Origin: Anaerohalosphaeraceae bacterium
GTDB taxonomy: Bacteria > Planctomycetota > Phycisphaerae > Sedimentisphaerales > Anaerohalosphaeraceae
DNA length: 64,000 nt
Reading direction: 5' to 3'
Assembly: GCA_037479115.1 (NCBI GenBank)
Contig: JBBFLK010000010.1
Span: forward strand, 1-64,000
Numbering within the stretch: position 1 is the first letter of the stretch; every line of letters begins with the position of its first letter. The notes beneath the pieces were generated by a model. It made no database searches. It was not told where the DNA came from and worked only from the letters and a program-made list of their open reading frames with translations. Shown here piece by piece: positions 52,901-60,473 of this stretch. Made by a program: the position numbers and the translations under genes.

Positions 52901-54510
52901 AAGTCGTCTTTGGTGTTGTACCATTCCTGATAAAACTCCTTGTCACCGCGGGCGGTTGGATTGTAATAGCCGCGATAGACGCCATTGATGTACAGATTGG
53001 CAAAGAAGCCGGTCACCTGCGCATGCCCCATGTCCCGAAACAGCCGACGGGCCCATTCATCCTTGACAAACGGCGTGCAGGCGTCGTTATGACCCGCGCG
53101 CAAAACAATGCTCTCAAACGAATCCACATTCAGAAACGGAAACAGCGGATACTCCAGCCGCCCTGTTCCGTACACATTTCGAAACCAGAGATTGAAACTG
53201 AACTTGTTGGTGTTCCAGCCAGGCCACCAGTTTACCCAGCAGGTAATCCAGTCCTCCCCGCGCGTATAGCGGGGCCGCGTAAAATCGCTGCCGTGAACCC
53301 GAATCCCGCAATCCTGCTGAAAAGCCGCTCCCGTATTCCGATTCAGATATTCAAACGAGACGGGCCGCTCATAGCTTCGTCCGCGCTGCAGCGGATTGTT
53401 ATAGCTGCCCGGGCCGCTGGACTGCCAGACGCCGTCGCTGTATGTGCCGCCGACAATCGCCATCACCCCATCCGGCTCGTACAGAGATTTCTGCGGGTCT
53501 CCGACAATGGAGATAACCGGCATCGACCGTATCGCTGCAGAAGCCCCGAAAAGGTACGTGTGCGTGCCGACAGGACTCGGCTTCCAGCCGGTCTTGACCG
53601 CCGCCGCACGAATACAGCGCGTGGAAGAGACCGAAATCGGTCCCGTGTACCGCACGGCTGACGCCGTTGGGGCCTCATTTTCAATCGGAGTGCTGCTGTT
53701 GGTTGTATAATAAATCGTCACCCCAGGCGTATCACAGCTTAAAATCAGGCTGAACGGTGCATCATAAAACCCCCGCTTGTGGCTGAACTCCACATCGCCG
53801 ACAAGACCGCTGTATGCGCTGCTGTTGGCCGCTCCGGGGGTGGGCACAGCAAAAAACCGCTGGTCAGAACCTCCATCCGGCCAGCGTCCGTACGAAAGAT
53901 TGGTTGTCTGGGTTCCGAAAACGACGGTATCAATCGGCTTGACCCCGTCCGTATCAAACAATCCGATTTGCTCGCCTGCCGCACTCAGACTGAATGAGGC
54001 GTGCAGTCCGGGACTGTCCTGAACGTGCCCATCCGCCCAGACCACCAAAAACCCCTTTGGAGGAATCGTCGTTTCCGACGGCCGACCGAAGGGAAACCGC
54101 CAGGCGGTCGGATTGTTCAGATTGTCGGTCAGATACATCCCGGCCAAATCAATCGGCACATCGCCGGCATTGTAAATCTCAATCCAGTCATCAAAATGTC
54201 CCTGCGGATCGCTGATGCCGCTGGCGCTGTTGCTGGATGCCATAAATTCATTAATCAGCAGCGGCGGATGATACAAATCGGTCAGCCAGTTCATCGCAAA
54301 CTGCTGGAAATCCGACAGGGTCACGCCGGAAAGACTGTCCAAATCCGCACAAAACAGACCGGAACAGGACACGTCGGTCAGCCACTGTTCTCCAAAAATA
54401 ACCAGGTCGGTCAGGTCCACCCGCCAATCCTGATTTAAATCGCCGACCGGATAGGAACCGCCTGCGGCCGCCGCCAAAGAGACAGCCGCCCACAGCAGAA
54501 ATCGTTTCAT
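49930..54510 (-). CDS. Giant secreted CotH-kinase protein with N-terminal dockerin and four lamin-tail domains
   Basis: 1526 residues. Signal peptide about 1-18 (MKRFLLWAAVSLAAAAGG); dockerin-like pair at the N-terminus (VGDLNQDWRVDLTDLVIF, ADLDSLSGVTLSDF; 22-75); lamin-tail 1 (83-235); chitobiase-C-like segment (245-320). The CotH kinase core is at about 330-700: CGIRVHGSDFTRPRYTRG, YPLFPFLNVDSFESIVLRAG, DWPGNNWDVHRRR and FSIWDAEG. A second chitobiase-like segment (YYTLDGTDPRLPSS), a galactose-binding-like domain and lamin-tails at about 1033, 1197 and 1348 follow. Last gene of the VTC-DUF4956-HlyD-TolC operon (27 bases after TolC). Convergent with the other CotH gene, 5 bases apart. Putative kinase Asp/Asn residues are kept. 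Confidence 0.85.
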   Translation of the reverse strand: MKRFLLWAAVSLAAAAGGSYPVGDLNQDWRVDLTDLVIFGEQWLTDVSCSGLFCADLDSLSGVTLSDFQQFAMNWLTDLYHPPLLINEFMASSNSASGISDPQGHFDDWIEIYNAGDVPIDLAGMYLTDNLNNPTAWRFPFGRPSETTIPPKGFLVVWADGHVQDSPGLHASFSLSAAGEQIGLFDTDGVKPIDTVVFGTQTTNLSYGRWPDGGSDQRFFAVPTPGAANSSAYSGLVGDVEFSHKRGFYDAPFSLILSCDTPGVTIYYTTNSSTPIENEAPTASAVRYTGPISVSSTRCIRAAAVKTGWKPSPVGTHTYLFGASAAIRSMPVISIVGDPQKSLYEPDGVMAIVGGTYSDGVWQSSGPGSYNNPLQRGRSYERPVSFEYLNRNTGAAFQQDCGIRVHGSDFTRPRYTRGEDWITCWVNWWPGWNTNKFSFNLWFRNVYGTGRLEYPLFPFLNVDSFESIVLRAGHNDACTPFVKDEWARRLFRDMGHAQVTGFFANLYINGVYRGYYNPTARGDKEFYQEWYNTKDDFDVITQSGVRDGDDAAWSSLLWYANNRNLSNMADYEYVASRLDLPSFIDMLILQNYIGNFDWPGNNWDVHRRRTPDGKFAFSIWDAEGLAETWIFGNNGENLQKNSFEHFPSWTSPTGLNNLSWCPISQLYRALRNNPEFRQMFADRVHRHFRNGGVLTQANLLSKWWEVFGEVSAVLPETTAFPVRYVPDIFIPKREPYILAAFANNNLFSTSFGYPIFYINGVYQHGGYVSSGSILTMTQSTPSGTLYYTLDGTDPRLPSSTQLVAQGFVVPDSAPKKVLVPTGDIGTAWRGSSEPFNDAGWTGGTGGVGYERQTGYESMIGIDVGAAMYNKNTTCYIRIPFTVDGAALPHYTTLTLRVRYDDGFVAFLNGIEVRRVNAPASLSWNSAATANREASSAWDSFDISSYRSALRAGTNILAIHGLNVNLTSSDFLISAELEAPSVYTTIPAGIAPTAAAYTGPIQLTASVPVKARIRSSTGQWSVLNEAVYAVGPVKQNLRVSELMYNPPDPNHEFIELVNIGPETINLNLVRFTKGIDFAFGPQTLAAGERIVVVVNRAAFLQRYPSFSGRIAGEYTGRLDNAGETIRLEDALGAVIQEFAYKDSWYPITDGQGFSLTVRNPAQTDLGAWSRKDGWRASALAGGSPGTDDSGMVPDPGAIVINELLAHSHGGQPDWIELYNTTSQPIAIGGWFLSDSTGDESRIKKYEIPAGTTVPAGGYLVFYEDLHFGNPSAPGVNQPFALSEGGETVYLRSGLNGEIGGYEAAQSFGASATGVTFGRYQKSTLDGGTAFTAMSSPTPGAANAYPLVGPVVISEIQYHPSAANTGGEFLELRNISSQPVVLQDEVSTEIAPGNFITESVPWRFDRGIDFVFPAGTTIPAGGILIVAENPTAFTAYYGTMPSGVQVLGPFAGGTKLDNGGETIRLVRPGDQEYGRERFWICVEQISYDDAPPWPTSADGGGHSLQRIVPAQYGDDVINWRAGLPAPGN

Positions 54511-54537
54511 GGTTTCCCGCCTTCCTCTCCTTCTGTC

Positions 54538-56190
54538 CTACGGCTGAATACCGGCCGATGACGCCGTCCGCACCTCCCATCCTCCGCCGGATTTCACCCA
54601 CAGCATTCCGGTATCCCGATAAAACTGCAACAGGGCCGTCGAATACGCAAAAACGGCCTCCGTAAAGGCCCGATGGGCCTGATAAGAATCCTTCTGGGCA
54701 TCGAGGACATCGCGGCTTTTGGCCCGGGCAACCTGCATCAGCTCGAGGGTCTTTTCCAGCCGCTCCTGTGCCAGCCGGCAGGCCTCCTTTTGAACCTGAT
54801 ATCGCTGCCGGGCTTCCTGACAGTCCCGATAGGCCTTCCGCACCTCCAGAACCACCTGCTCGGTCAGCTGCTGATGAATCCGCTGCTGCTGCGCCCAGGC
54901 AATCAGGGCCCGCTTGTAGTTATTTTTCTCCCTTTCCCGGTCCAGCGGCAGGTCCAGCCGAAGCGTTGCCTCGTAGCGGTCGCGAACCCGCTGCAAATCG
55001 CCCGGGTCGGCCCCGAACGCATACCGTCTGGCGCCGTCGTTGGCGGGGCTGTAAAAACCCACGAAGGTCAAATCCGCCTTCAGGGCATCCGCCGCTATTT
55101 CTGCATGCCGCTGTGCATCGAGCGTGCGGTCAAAGGCATTGGCCAAATCCAGACGCTGATTCAGGGCCGCCTCAATTGCCTGCTCCTCCGTCAGAGGCAG
55201 CTCGCGGAGCCCATCGGCCAGGGCCGCCCATTCATTCACATCCGGTTCAATCGGCGCCTCCTGCGGAATATTGAGCATCCGTTTGAGCACATCTTTCTGG
55301 GTTTCATACTGCTGCCGTGCCTGAAGGTAGCTGTCCCAGGCGCGGATTTTGTCCTGATGGGCCTGCTCCAGTTCAAACGCCGCTAAACGGCCGGCCTGAA
55401 CCAGCGGAGCCATCCTGTCATAGATCGACAGCATCTGCAGGTAGTGCTCCCGGCTGTATTTCAGCTGCATCTGATAAAAAAGCAGGCGGTAATACTCCGT
55501 CACGACAGACACCAGAAAGGTCTGGCGAAACCGATTGAAGTCCCGAATGGCATACAGCGTATCCTGCTCAGCCTGCGTCAGGGCCTCCAGAACAACCTTT
55601 CGGTCCGCCCCGCGAAGAAGCGGCTGGGTCACCGCCGCCTGAAAGATAGTCTGCAGACCGCTGCGGAAGTCCCCCGACAAGACATCCATATAGCCGACCG
55701 ACAAACCGCTTGTCAGAACCGTACCGCTCGCCAGCAGTCTGCGGATGCCTCCTTCTCCGGAACCCCCCAGGGCCTCCCGCCCGCCCTCCCCTCCCTGGTC
55801 GCCTTCTTTGGCATATCCCCCCGTGGCCCGCGCAAACGGCGTCCACTCATACAAATGCTGCGCATCCCGCAGATTCAGGGCCGCCAGATACAGCTGCTCC
55901 TTGGCGGTCTGATATTCATGGGTCCTCGTCACCGCCAGCTCGGCCGCCCGGGCCAGCGACAGAACAGGGTTTTGTTCAAATTCCTGGAGGCGCTCCGGCC
56001 GGCTGGGAGATGAAAAGGGGTCTATCCGGTAATCTGCTCCGTCTCCGAAAGACTCCTTCCAGCGGTCTTCCAAAAGGGAATACACAACGTCATCCGTCTG
56101 ACGGCTCACTCGTTCCGGGTCCAGCGAACATCCGGCAAACCATAAAAGCAGATAACAAATCCCCCCGGCTGTGAGAACCGTGTTTTTCAT
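54538..56190 (-). CDS. TolC-type outer-membrane channel lipoprotein
   Basis: 550 residues. Lipoprotein signal with lipidated Cys 21 (LLLWFAGC). Long coiled-coil helices with OEP-family repeats: LSLARAAELAVTRTHEYQTAKEQLYLAALNLRDA in the first half and the related QAIEAALNQRLDLANAFDRTLDAQRHAEIAADAL in the second, the internal duplication of TolC-like trimers. Forms the outer-membrane duct of a tripartite conduit. The partner adaptor gene is immediately upstream (35 bases) and no inner-membrane ABC or RND pump is encoded; the DUF4956 protein takes that place in the operon. Confidence 0.87.
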   Translation of the reverse strand: MKNTVLTAGGICYLLLWFAGCSLDPERVSRQTDDVVYSLLEDRWKESFGDGADYRIDPFSSPSRPERLQEFEQNPVLSLARAAELAVTRTHEYQTAKEQLYLAALNLRDAQHLYEWTPFARATGGYAKEGDQGGEGGREALGGSGEGGIRRLLASGTVLTSGLSVGYMDVLSGDFRSGLQTIFQAAVTQPLLRGADRKVVLEALTQAEQDTLYAIRDFNRFRQTFLVSVVTEYYRLLFYQMQLKYSREHYLQMLSIYDRMAPLVQAGRLAAFELEQAHQDKIRAWDSYLQARQQYETQKDVLKRMLNIPQEAPIEPDVNEWAALADGLRELPLTEEQAIEAALNQRLDLANAFDRTLDAQRHAEIAADALKADLTFVGFYSPANDGARRYAFGADPGDLQRVRDRYEATLRLDLPLDREREKNNYKRALIAWAQQQRIHQQLTEQVVLEVRKAYRDCQEARQRYQVQKEACRLAQERLEKTLELMQVARAKSRDVLDAQKDSYQAHRAFTEAVFAYSTALLQFYRDTGMLWVKSGGGWEVRTASSAGIQP

Positions 56191-56225
56191 GGATTTCGGA
56201 GGTTCCTGTTCATAAAAACCGACGG

Positions 56226-57392
56226 CTAAATGCCGCGAATTCCCACCAGTTCATTCGGGAGCAGCTGCATATCCGGATGCACCGGAATCCGAACGGGTCG
56301 GCCCCATTCCGGAATCGTCGGATTTTTCCAGAGCCGTTCCGGCATCAGTTCCACCATTGGGCCGATTTCAGCCACCTCGGAACGCAGGACCTTTCGGGGA
56401 GCGGACGTCTTGATGATTTCGACCGGCTGACGCAGTGTGATGGAAGCGCCTTGTTCCTGAGGCACCCAGGCCGTCACAAAATCGACGGACGGGGCCACCA
56501 GTGTCAGAATCGGCATATCCCGGCTGACGGTCTGGCCGGGTGTACAGCCGACGGAGGCAACAATCCCATCAAAAGGAGCCTCGAGAACCACATCAAAATG
56601 CACGGCCGAAAGCTCCTCCAGCCGCTTTTCCTGCTGAACAATGGCCCGCCGAAGCGGCTCCAGAGACAGCATCGGCTCCGGAGAAACCGAACCAGCCGAA
56701 GCCCGGAAGGCCTCCAGACGCTCCTGAAGAGTCTGATAATCCTGTCGGGCCTGCTCCAGCCGCTGCTGGTCCTGAGCAATCTGAACCGCCAGGGCCTCCG
56801 CCTGAACCCGGACTTTCTGCAGTTCGTACGGTTCTATCGCCTTCCTGGCCAACAGCTCTTCGAGGACCCGCTGTTCGTTTTCGAGGTCTTTGAGCTGAAT
56901 GCGAGCCGGCTCAAGACGCGTCTGAATCTCCAGAATCAGCAGGCGAGTTCGTTCTGCATCCAGGGCCATCTGGTGCTCGCGATAGAGCTGCTCGAGGCGC
57001 TCGCGTGACTGTCCGGCGGCCAGCTGTCGAATCATCTGTTCGGCCTGCAGTTTCCGATATTCGAGCTCCGTCAGGGCCGCCGCTTTCTCCGCTTCCAGCT
57101 GGGCCCGCGTCCGCTCAATTTCCGCCGGCGCCAGAAGCCGCAGAACCGCCAGGGGCTGTCCCCGGCGGACTGACTGATACAGATGAACCGGCACCGAGAT
57201 GACCCATCCGGAATCCGGTGCGGTGAAGACACAGGTCTGCGAACCGGCGATTCCCACCGTTGAAAACCGCCCGTGACGATAAAAGAAAAGATAACAAACC
57301 GCCGCCAGCGCCGCCAGCCAGACCAGTACCGGCAGCAGCCCCGTCAGGATATGCCCCTTTCTCTTCGAAATGATTCTCCGGTCAGAGTTCAA
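56226..57392 (-). CDS. HlyD/EmrA-type periplasmic adaptor protein (TTG start)
   Basis: 388 residues: one N-terminal membrane helix (about 15-38), lipoyl/beta-barrel halves (TAPDSGWVISVPVHLYQSVRRGQPLAVL and VVLEAPFDGIVASVGCTPGQTVS), and a long antiparallel coiled coil between them (about 90-250, rich in Gln/Glu/Leu/Arg). This is the membrane-fusion protein fold linking inner-membrane partners to TolC. The TTG at 57392 is supported by AGGAG 7 bases upstream and overlaps the end of the DUF4956 gene by 11 bases, which implies coupled translation. Confidence 0.87.
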   Translation of the reverse strand: MNSDRRIISKRKGHILTGLLPVLVWLAALAAVCYLFFYRHGRFSTVGIAGSQTCVFTAPDSGWVISVPVHLYQSVRRGQPLAVLRLLAPAEIERTRAQLEAEKAAALTELEYRKLQAEQMIRQLAAGQSRERLEQLYREHQMALDAERTRLLILEIQTRLEPARIQLKDLENEQRVLEELLARKAIEPYELQKVRVQAEALAVQIAQDQQRLEQARQDYQTLQERLEAFRASAGSVSPEPMLSLEPLRRAIVQQEKRLEELSAVHFDVVLEAPFDGIVASVGCTPGQTVSRDMPILTLVAPSVDFVTAWVPQEQGASITLRQPVEIIKTSAPRKVLRSEVAEIGPMVELMPERLWKNPTIPEWGRPVRIPVHPDMQLLPNELVGIRGI

Positions 57393-58080
57393 GGATTTGC
57401 TCCTGAATGGCTATGCTCAGATTCTCAATTCCTTCGATTTTCCGCAGTTCGGAAAGCATCTGCTGATTCAGAGAGGCCTTCCGCAGAGTAATCTGATAGG
57501 CGTAATCCATCCGGGAACGGTCCGGCCCGCGGCTTTGGGAAGAGGTCAGGACAATCGTCCGGCAAAACCGCCGGAGCACCTTAAAAAGCGGATGGTCCGG
57601 ACTCAGCTCGCCGTGAAAGGTAAACCGAAGCAGCGCATTGCTTGAATGAAACGCCCCGAAATCCGCCCAGTACAGATAGAGCAGCACCAGCCCGAGAACC
57701 GCCGTGCCGATGACGGCAATCGCATATCGTCCGGACCCGCAGGCCATGCCGATCACCAGAGCGCAGAACAAAAAAGCAATGTCCCGCGTGTCCTTAATCA
57801 TGTTTCGAAACCGGATAATCGACAGCGCCCCCATCAAACCGACCGCCACGACAAAGCTGCCGGCAATCGTCGTCATCACAAGGGCCACCACTATCGTAAT
57901 CACAATCAGCGACTGCACAAAGGATTTGGAATACGACAGTCCGTGATGCGTAAACGAATAAATCCACGCCAGCACCTGTCCGAGCACAAACGCCAGCAGC
58001 AGCGACAGAATCACTGTCAGAGCATCCGCTCCCGACTGCGAAGAATAATCATCAAATAGATGCCGTAATCCGTCCATCAT
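57382..58080 (-). CDS. DUF4956 multi-pass membrane protein
   Basis: 232 residues with at least four membrane helices (about 20-40, 55-90, 105-125, 128-145). The conserved core is VVALVMTTIAGSFVVAVGLMGALSIIRFRNMIKDTRD and FLFCALVIGMACGSGRYA, the DUF4956 signature. The C-terminal 80 residues form a soluble domain ending YQITLRKASLNQQMLSELRKIEGIENLSI, resembling an ACT/ferredoxin-like end. DUF4956 genes are known as neighbours of bacterial VTC-domain polymerases and CotH proteins; their role is unproven. A translocation role for the product of the VTC enzyme is an inference. ATGA overlap with the VTC gene. Confidence 0.85.
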   Translation of the reverse strand: MMDGLRHLFDDYSSQSGADALTVILSLLLAFVLGQVLAWIYSFTHHGLSYSKSFVQSLIVITIVVALVMTTIAGSFVVAVGLMGALSIIRFRNMIKDTRDIAFLFCALVIGMACGSGRYAIAVIGTAVLGLVLLYLYWADFGAFHSSNALLRFTFHGELSPDHPLFKVLRRFCRTIVLTSSQSRGPDRSRMDYAYQITLRKASLNQQMLSELRKIEGIENLSIAIQEQILEL

Positions 58081-58991
58081 TCCAGATATCGGAAGAGGAC
58101 CCCTTCCGAAAAACAGGATACAGAGGAGACATATTTGGACATTGACGACAGATTCAGTTCAAACAGGCGAATCATCGTCTCCAGCCAGGCCGGATAATGG
58201 TCCGTAAACTTGATTTCCAAAACGACAAACGGAACCGGCACGGTCTGCCAGCCCGGTCCATTCAGCGTCACCTCCAGCCCGTGCGGTTTGCGGAAATGAA
58301 GCTGCCGATCAAAAGTAACCCGCACCCGATGGTCGCCCTCCCCTTCATAGGCCTCCCGCATATACCGAACCAGAACGACCGGCTGAGCCTGCAGCGCCTG
58401 TTTGTAAAACAAAAACTGCTTGAGGGCCTGGCGGTCTTTCTCCGAGCGGCCGTGAAGGTCCAGCGTCCCCTCCAGGGCAGCCTGCAGTTCTGAGCGTTCA
58501 ACTCGAGCCCGGCTTTTGACAATTACTTTATTCACCCGCCGCTTGACTTCCAAAAACAGCGGGGTCTGCGGCAGGTCATTGTACGTTCGAATCCGCAATT
58601 TAAACCGGTTCGACTTGCCCGAAAGCGTTTCCCGGCACAGCTGAAGGTCTGGAGAGTCCCAATACAGACTCGAAATAGGGTACTGACGGTCCGGATACAT
58701 CAGGGCATATTTATCCACCGACAAATAGTGCTGAACAAAATCTCGAATGGCCTGAGCTTTTCCCTCCGTAATTCGGTACTTCAATTCATAGCGGCAGCAG
58801 GTTAAATCTTTGCGGCCCAGAGAACAGACCGGAGCGATTTCCTCCCTGGATGGGCCGGCGAGTTCTGCCTGAATTGGAGAGGGGCCGGAAAGCTCAGCGG
58901 GTTCGAGGGGAACGGTATCTTTTCCCGGCGACCTCTTGACCGGTTCTACCACCTTCTTATCTTTTCTCCCTGTCAGAAAGCTTCGAAACAT
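58077..58991 (-). CDS. VTC-domain polyphosphate polymerase
   Basis: 304 residues. An acidic/proline-rich N-terminal tail (1-60) precedes the VTC tunnel domain (about 65-300). Basic and acidic tunnel-lining motifs are all kept: ELKY (Lys 71), FKLRIRTY (Arg 133, Arg 135), LEVKRRVNKVIVKSRARV (Lys 150, Lys 159), RVTFDRQL, LEIKF (Glu 259, Lys 261) and SKY (Lys 286). The family makes inorganic polyphosphate from ATP. There is no membrane segment, so the enzyme should be cytosolic or tethered by the co-translated DUF4956 protein. First gene of a five-gene operon with its own sigma70-type promoter 144-173 bases upstream. Confidence 0.88.
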   Translation of the reverse strand: MFRSFLTGRKDKKVVEPVKRSPGKDTVPLEPAELSGPSPIQAELAGPSREEIAPVCSLGRKDLTCCRYELKYRITEGKAQAIRDFVQHYLSVDKYALMYPDRQYPISSLYWDSPDLQLCRETLSGKSNRFKLRIRTYNDLPQTPLFLEVKRRVNKVIVKSRARVERSELQAALEGTLDLHGRSEKDRQALKQFLFYKQALQAQPVVLVRYMREAYEGEGDHRVRVTFDRQLHFRKPHGLEVTLNGPGWQTVPVPFVVLEIKFTDHYPAWLETMIRLFELNLSSMSKYVSSVSCFSEGVLFRYLE

Positions 58992-59134
58992 TTGTGTGAA
59001 TCAGCAAAAGCTTCTAAAAAAGAAGTCCCATTCGGACGAAATTTATCTTCTTCCACACCCTGACGAACCCCACACTCTTCTGTATGCAAGAAAAACCGCC
59101 CCTCTTGAGTTTATTTTAATCCATTTCTAATCGA

Positions 59135-59164
59135 ATTATAACGAAAAAACAAGAAAAAAGTCAA
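59135..59164 (-). promoter_or_regulatory. sigma70-type promoter of the VTC operon
   Basis: Minus strand TTGACT (59159-59164), 18-base spacer, TATAAT (59135-59140), giving a leader of about 137 bases before the VTC start. The leader contains a small CTTCT/AGAAG hairpin (near 59010-59025) but no open frame with a good start. The -35 and -10 boxes are identical to those of the nusA promoter. The rest of the 392-base gap holds only the tRNA terminator. Confidence 0.75.
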
Positions 59165-59334
59165 CACCAATATCTGAATATTCTGGAACAAAAAAGTAAA
59201 AAACCTTTGCTGAAAAAGATTTTGAGCCGCTCAAGAATCAGGAAAAGATTATCGGGCCTGTTTGGACTCTTTCCATTCCGGAAACCCTTTTTGTGATAGG
59301 GTGCAAAATCGGGTACATTTGGCCCTTTTTCGAC

Positions 59335-59373
59335 AAAAAAAGGACTTGCCGATTTTTCTGCAAGTCCTTTTTT
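59335..59373 (-). terminator. Intrinsic terminator after initiator tRNA
   Basis: A perfect 14-bp stem, AAAAAAGGACTTGC (59336-59349) with GCAAGTCCTTTTTT (59360-59373), 10-base loop. On the minus strand it begins 10 bases after the tRNA 3' end and finishes in a T7 run. Confidence 0.9.
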
Positions 59374-59383
59374 GATAAGCATT

Positions 59384-59457
<74 letters not shown>

Positions 59458-59471
59458 ATCAGGTTTTGTCT

Positions 59472-59500
59472 TCTATACCACAGTTTGCGGCCTTGTGCAA
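59472..59500 (-). promoter_or_regulatory. sigma70-type promoter of tRNA-fMet
   Basis: Minus strand TTGCAC (59495-59500), 17-base spacer, TATAGA (59472-59477), 14 bases before the tRNA. Shares its -35 box and spacer length with the tRNA-Ala promoter. Confidence 0.7.
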
Positions 59501-59512
59501 CCGCTCATTCAA

Positions 59513-59929
59513 TTATTTTTCGAGCATCCGGCGAATTTGTTCGGCTATCTGAGCGGCCTTTCCTTCCGGATAGGAATAGGAAGGCCAGTTCCGGAACAGC
59601 CCATCCCCTGTCTTTCTGGGAATAATATGAAAATGCAGATGCTCGACAATTTGTCCGGCCGCTCGGCCGTTGTTGCAAAGCACATTGTATCCATCCGCTT
59701 TCATCGCCTTTTGGACGGCCCCGGAAACTTGAGATAAAACGGCCGCCAGACTCGAAAGCGTCGAGGCCGGGCATTCATCCAGCCGGTTGTAATGCCGCCT
59801 GGGGATTACCAGTGTATGCCCATCCGATACCGGGCCAATATCCAGAAAGGCCAGAACCTCCTCGTTTTCAAAAACCTTTGCGGAGGGAATCTGCCCTGCG
59901 GCGATTCGGCAAAATACACATTCATCCAT
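59513..59929 (-). CDS. HIT-family nucleotide hydrolase/transferase
   Basis: 138 residues: ECVFCRIAAGQIPSAKVFENE at the start (with a CxxC), DGHTLVIPRRHY, and the histidine triad EHLHFHIIPR near residue 100-109. HIT proteins of this branch hydrolyse nucleoside phosphoramidates or adenylylated nucleotides (Hint/HinT type). GGGAGG lies 6 bases before the ATG. It sits 68 bases after rplQ with a strong terminator between, so expression probably depends on read-through or a weak internal promoter. Confidence 0.92.
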   Translation of the reverse strand: MDECVFCRIAAGQIPSAKVFENEEVLAFLDIGPVSDGHTLVIPRRHYNRLDECPASTLSSLAAVLSQVSGAVQKAMKADGYNVLCNNGRAAGQIVEHLHFHIIPRKTGDGLFRNWPSYSYPEGKAAQIAEQIRRMLEK

Positions 59930-59953
59930 CTGAATCCTCCCGCCTGAACCGAC

Positions 59954-59986
59954 AAAAAAAGCGGACGCAGTACCGCCGTCCGCTTT
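59954..59986 (-). terminator. Intrinsic terminator of the alpha operon
   Basis: AAAGCGGACG and CGTCCGCTTT form a 10-bp perfect stem (59958-59967 with 59977-59986), 9-base loop, followed on the minus strand by a T7 run (59954-59960). It starts 12 bases after the rplQ stop and ends 25 bases before the HIT start. Confidence 0.9.
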
Positions 59987-59997
59987 GGAAAATCCGC

Positions 59998-60435
59998 TTA
60001 GGACTTCTTGGAGGTCTTTTCCGGTTCTGATTTGCCCTGCTCAACCAGCTGAAGCAGAACCAGACGCCCGTTGTCGCCGAGCCGGTGCCTGGGCAGGCGA
60101 ATAATTCGCGTATAGCCGCCCGGCCGGTCCAGGAAACGGGGGCCGATATCACTGAAAAGCTTTCCAATCACCGTGCCCACCTTGACCATTCGGCCGTCCT
60201 CTTCTTTGTAAATCGCCCGGTCGTTCAGCAGACGAAGTGCCTGCCGACGGGCGTGAAGATTCCCCTTTTTGGCCAGCGTAATCAGCTTCTCGGCAAATCC
60301 GCGGACCTCTTTGGCTTTTTCCAGCGTCGTCGAAATCGTCTCATGCTCAAACAGAGAAGCCGCCAGATTCCGACGCAGGGCGAGCCGATGCTCGCTGGTT
60401 CGTCCCAATTGTCTTCCTGCTATCCGATGACGCAT
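59998..60435 (-). CDS. rplQ: 50S ribosomal protein L17
   Basis: 145 residues. MRHRIAGRQLGRTSEHRLALRRNLAASLFEHETISTT is the highly conserved L17 start, with the later GGYTRIIRLPRHRLGDNGRLVLLQLV. A charged tail (GKSEPEKTSKKS) extends beyond the common core. The ATG at 60435 follows GAGG; an in-frame TTG two codons earlier is unlikely. Last gene of the alpha operon, 38 bases after rpoA. Confidence 0.97.
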   Translation of the reverse strand: MRHRIAGRQLGRTSEHRLALRRNLAASLFEHETISTTLEKAKEVRGFAEKLITLAKKGNLHARRQALRLLNDRAIYKEEDGRMVKVGTVIGKLFSDIGPRFLDRPGGYTRIIRLPRHRLGDNGRLVLLQLVEQGKSEPEKTSKKS

Positions 60436-60473
60436 ATCCAATCACCTCAATTTTGTCTTTTTTCCGCTTTGTT

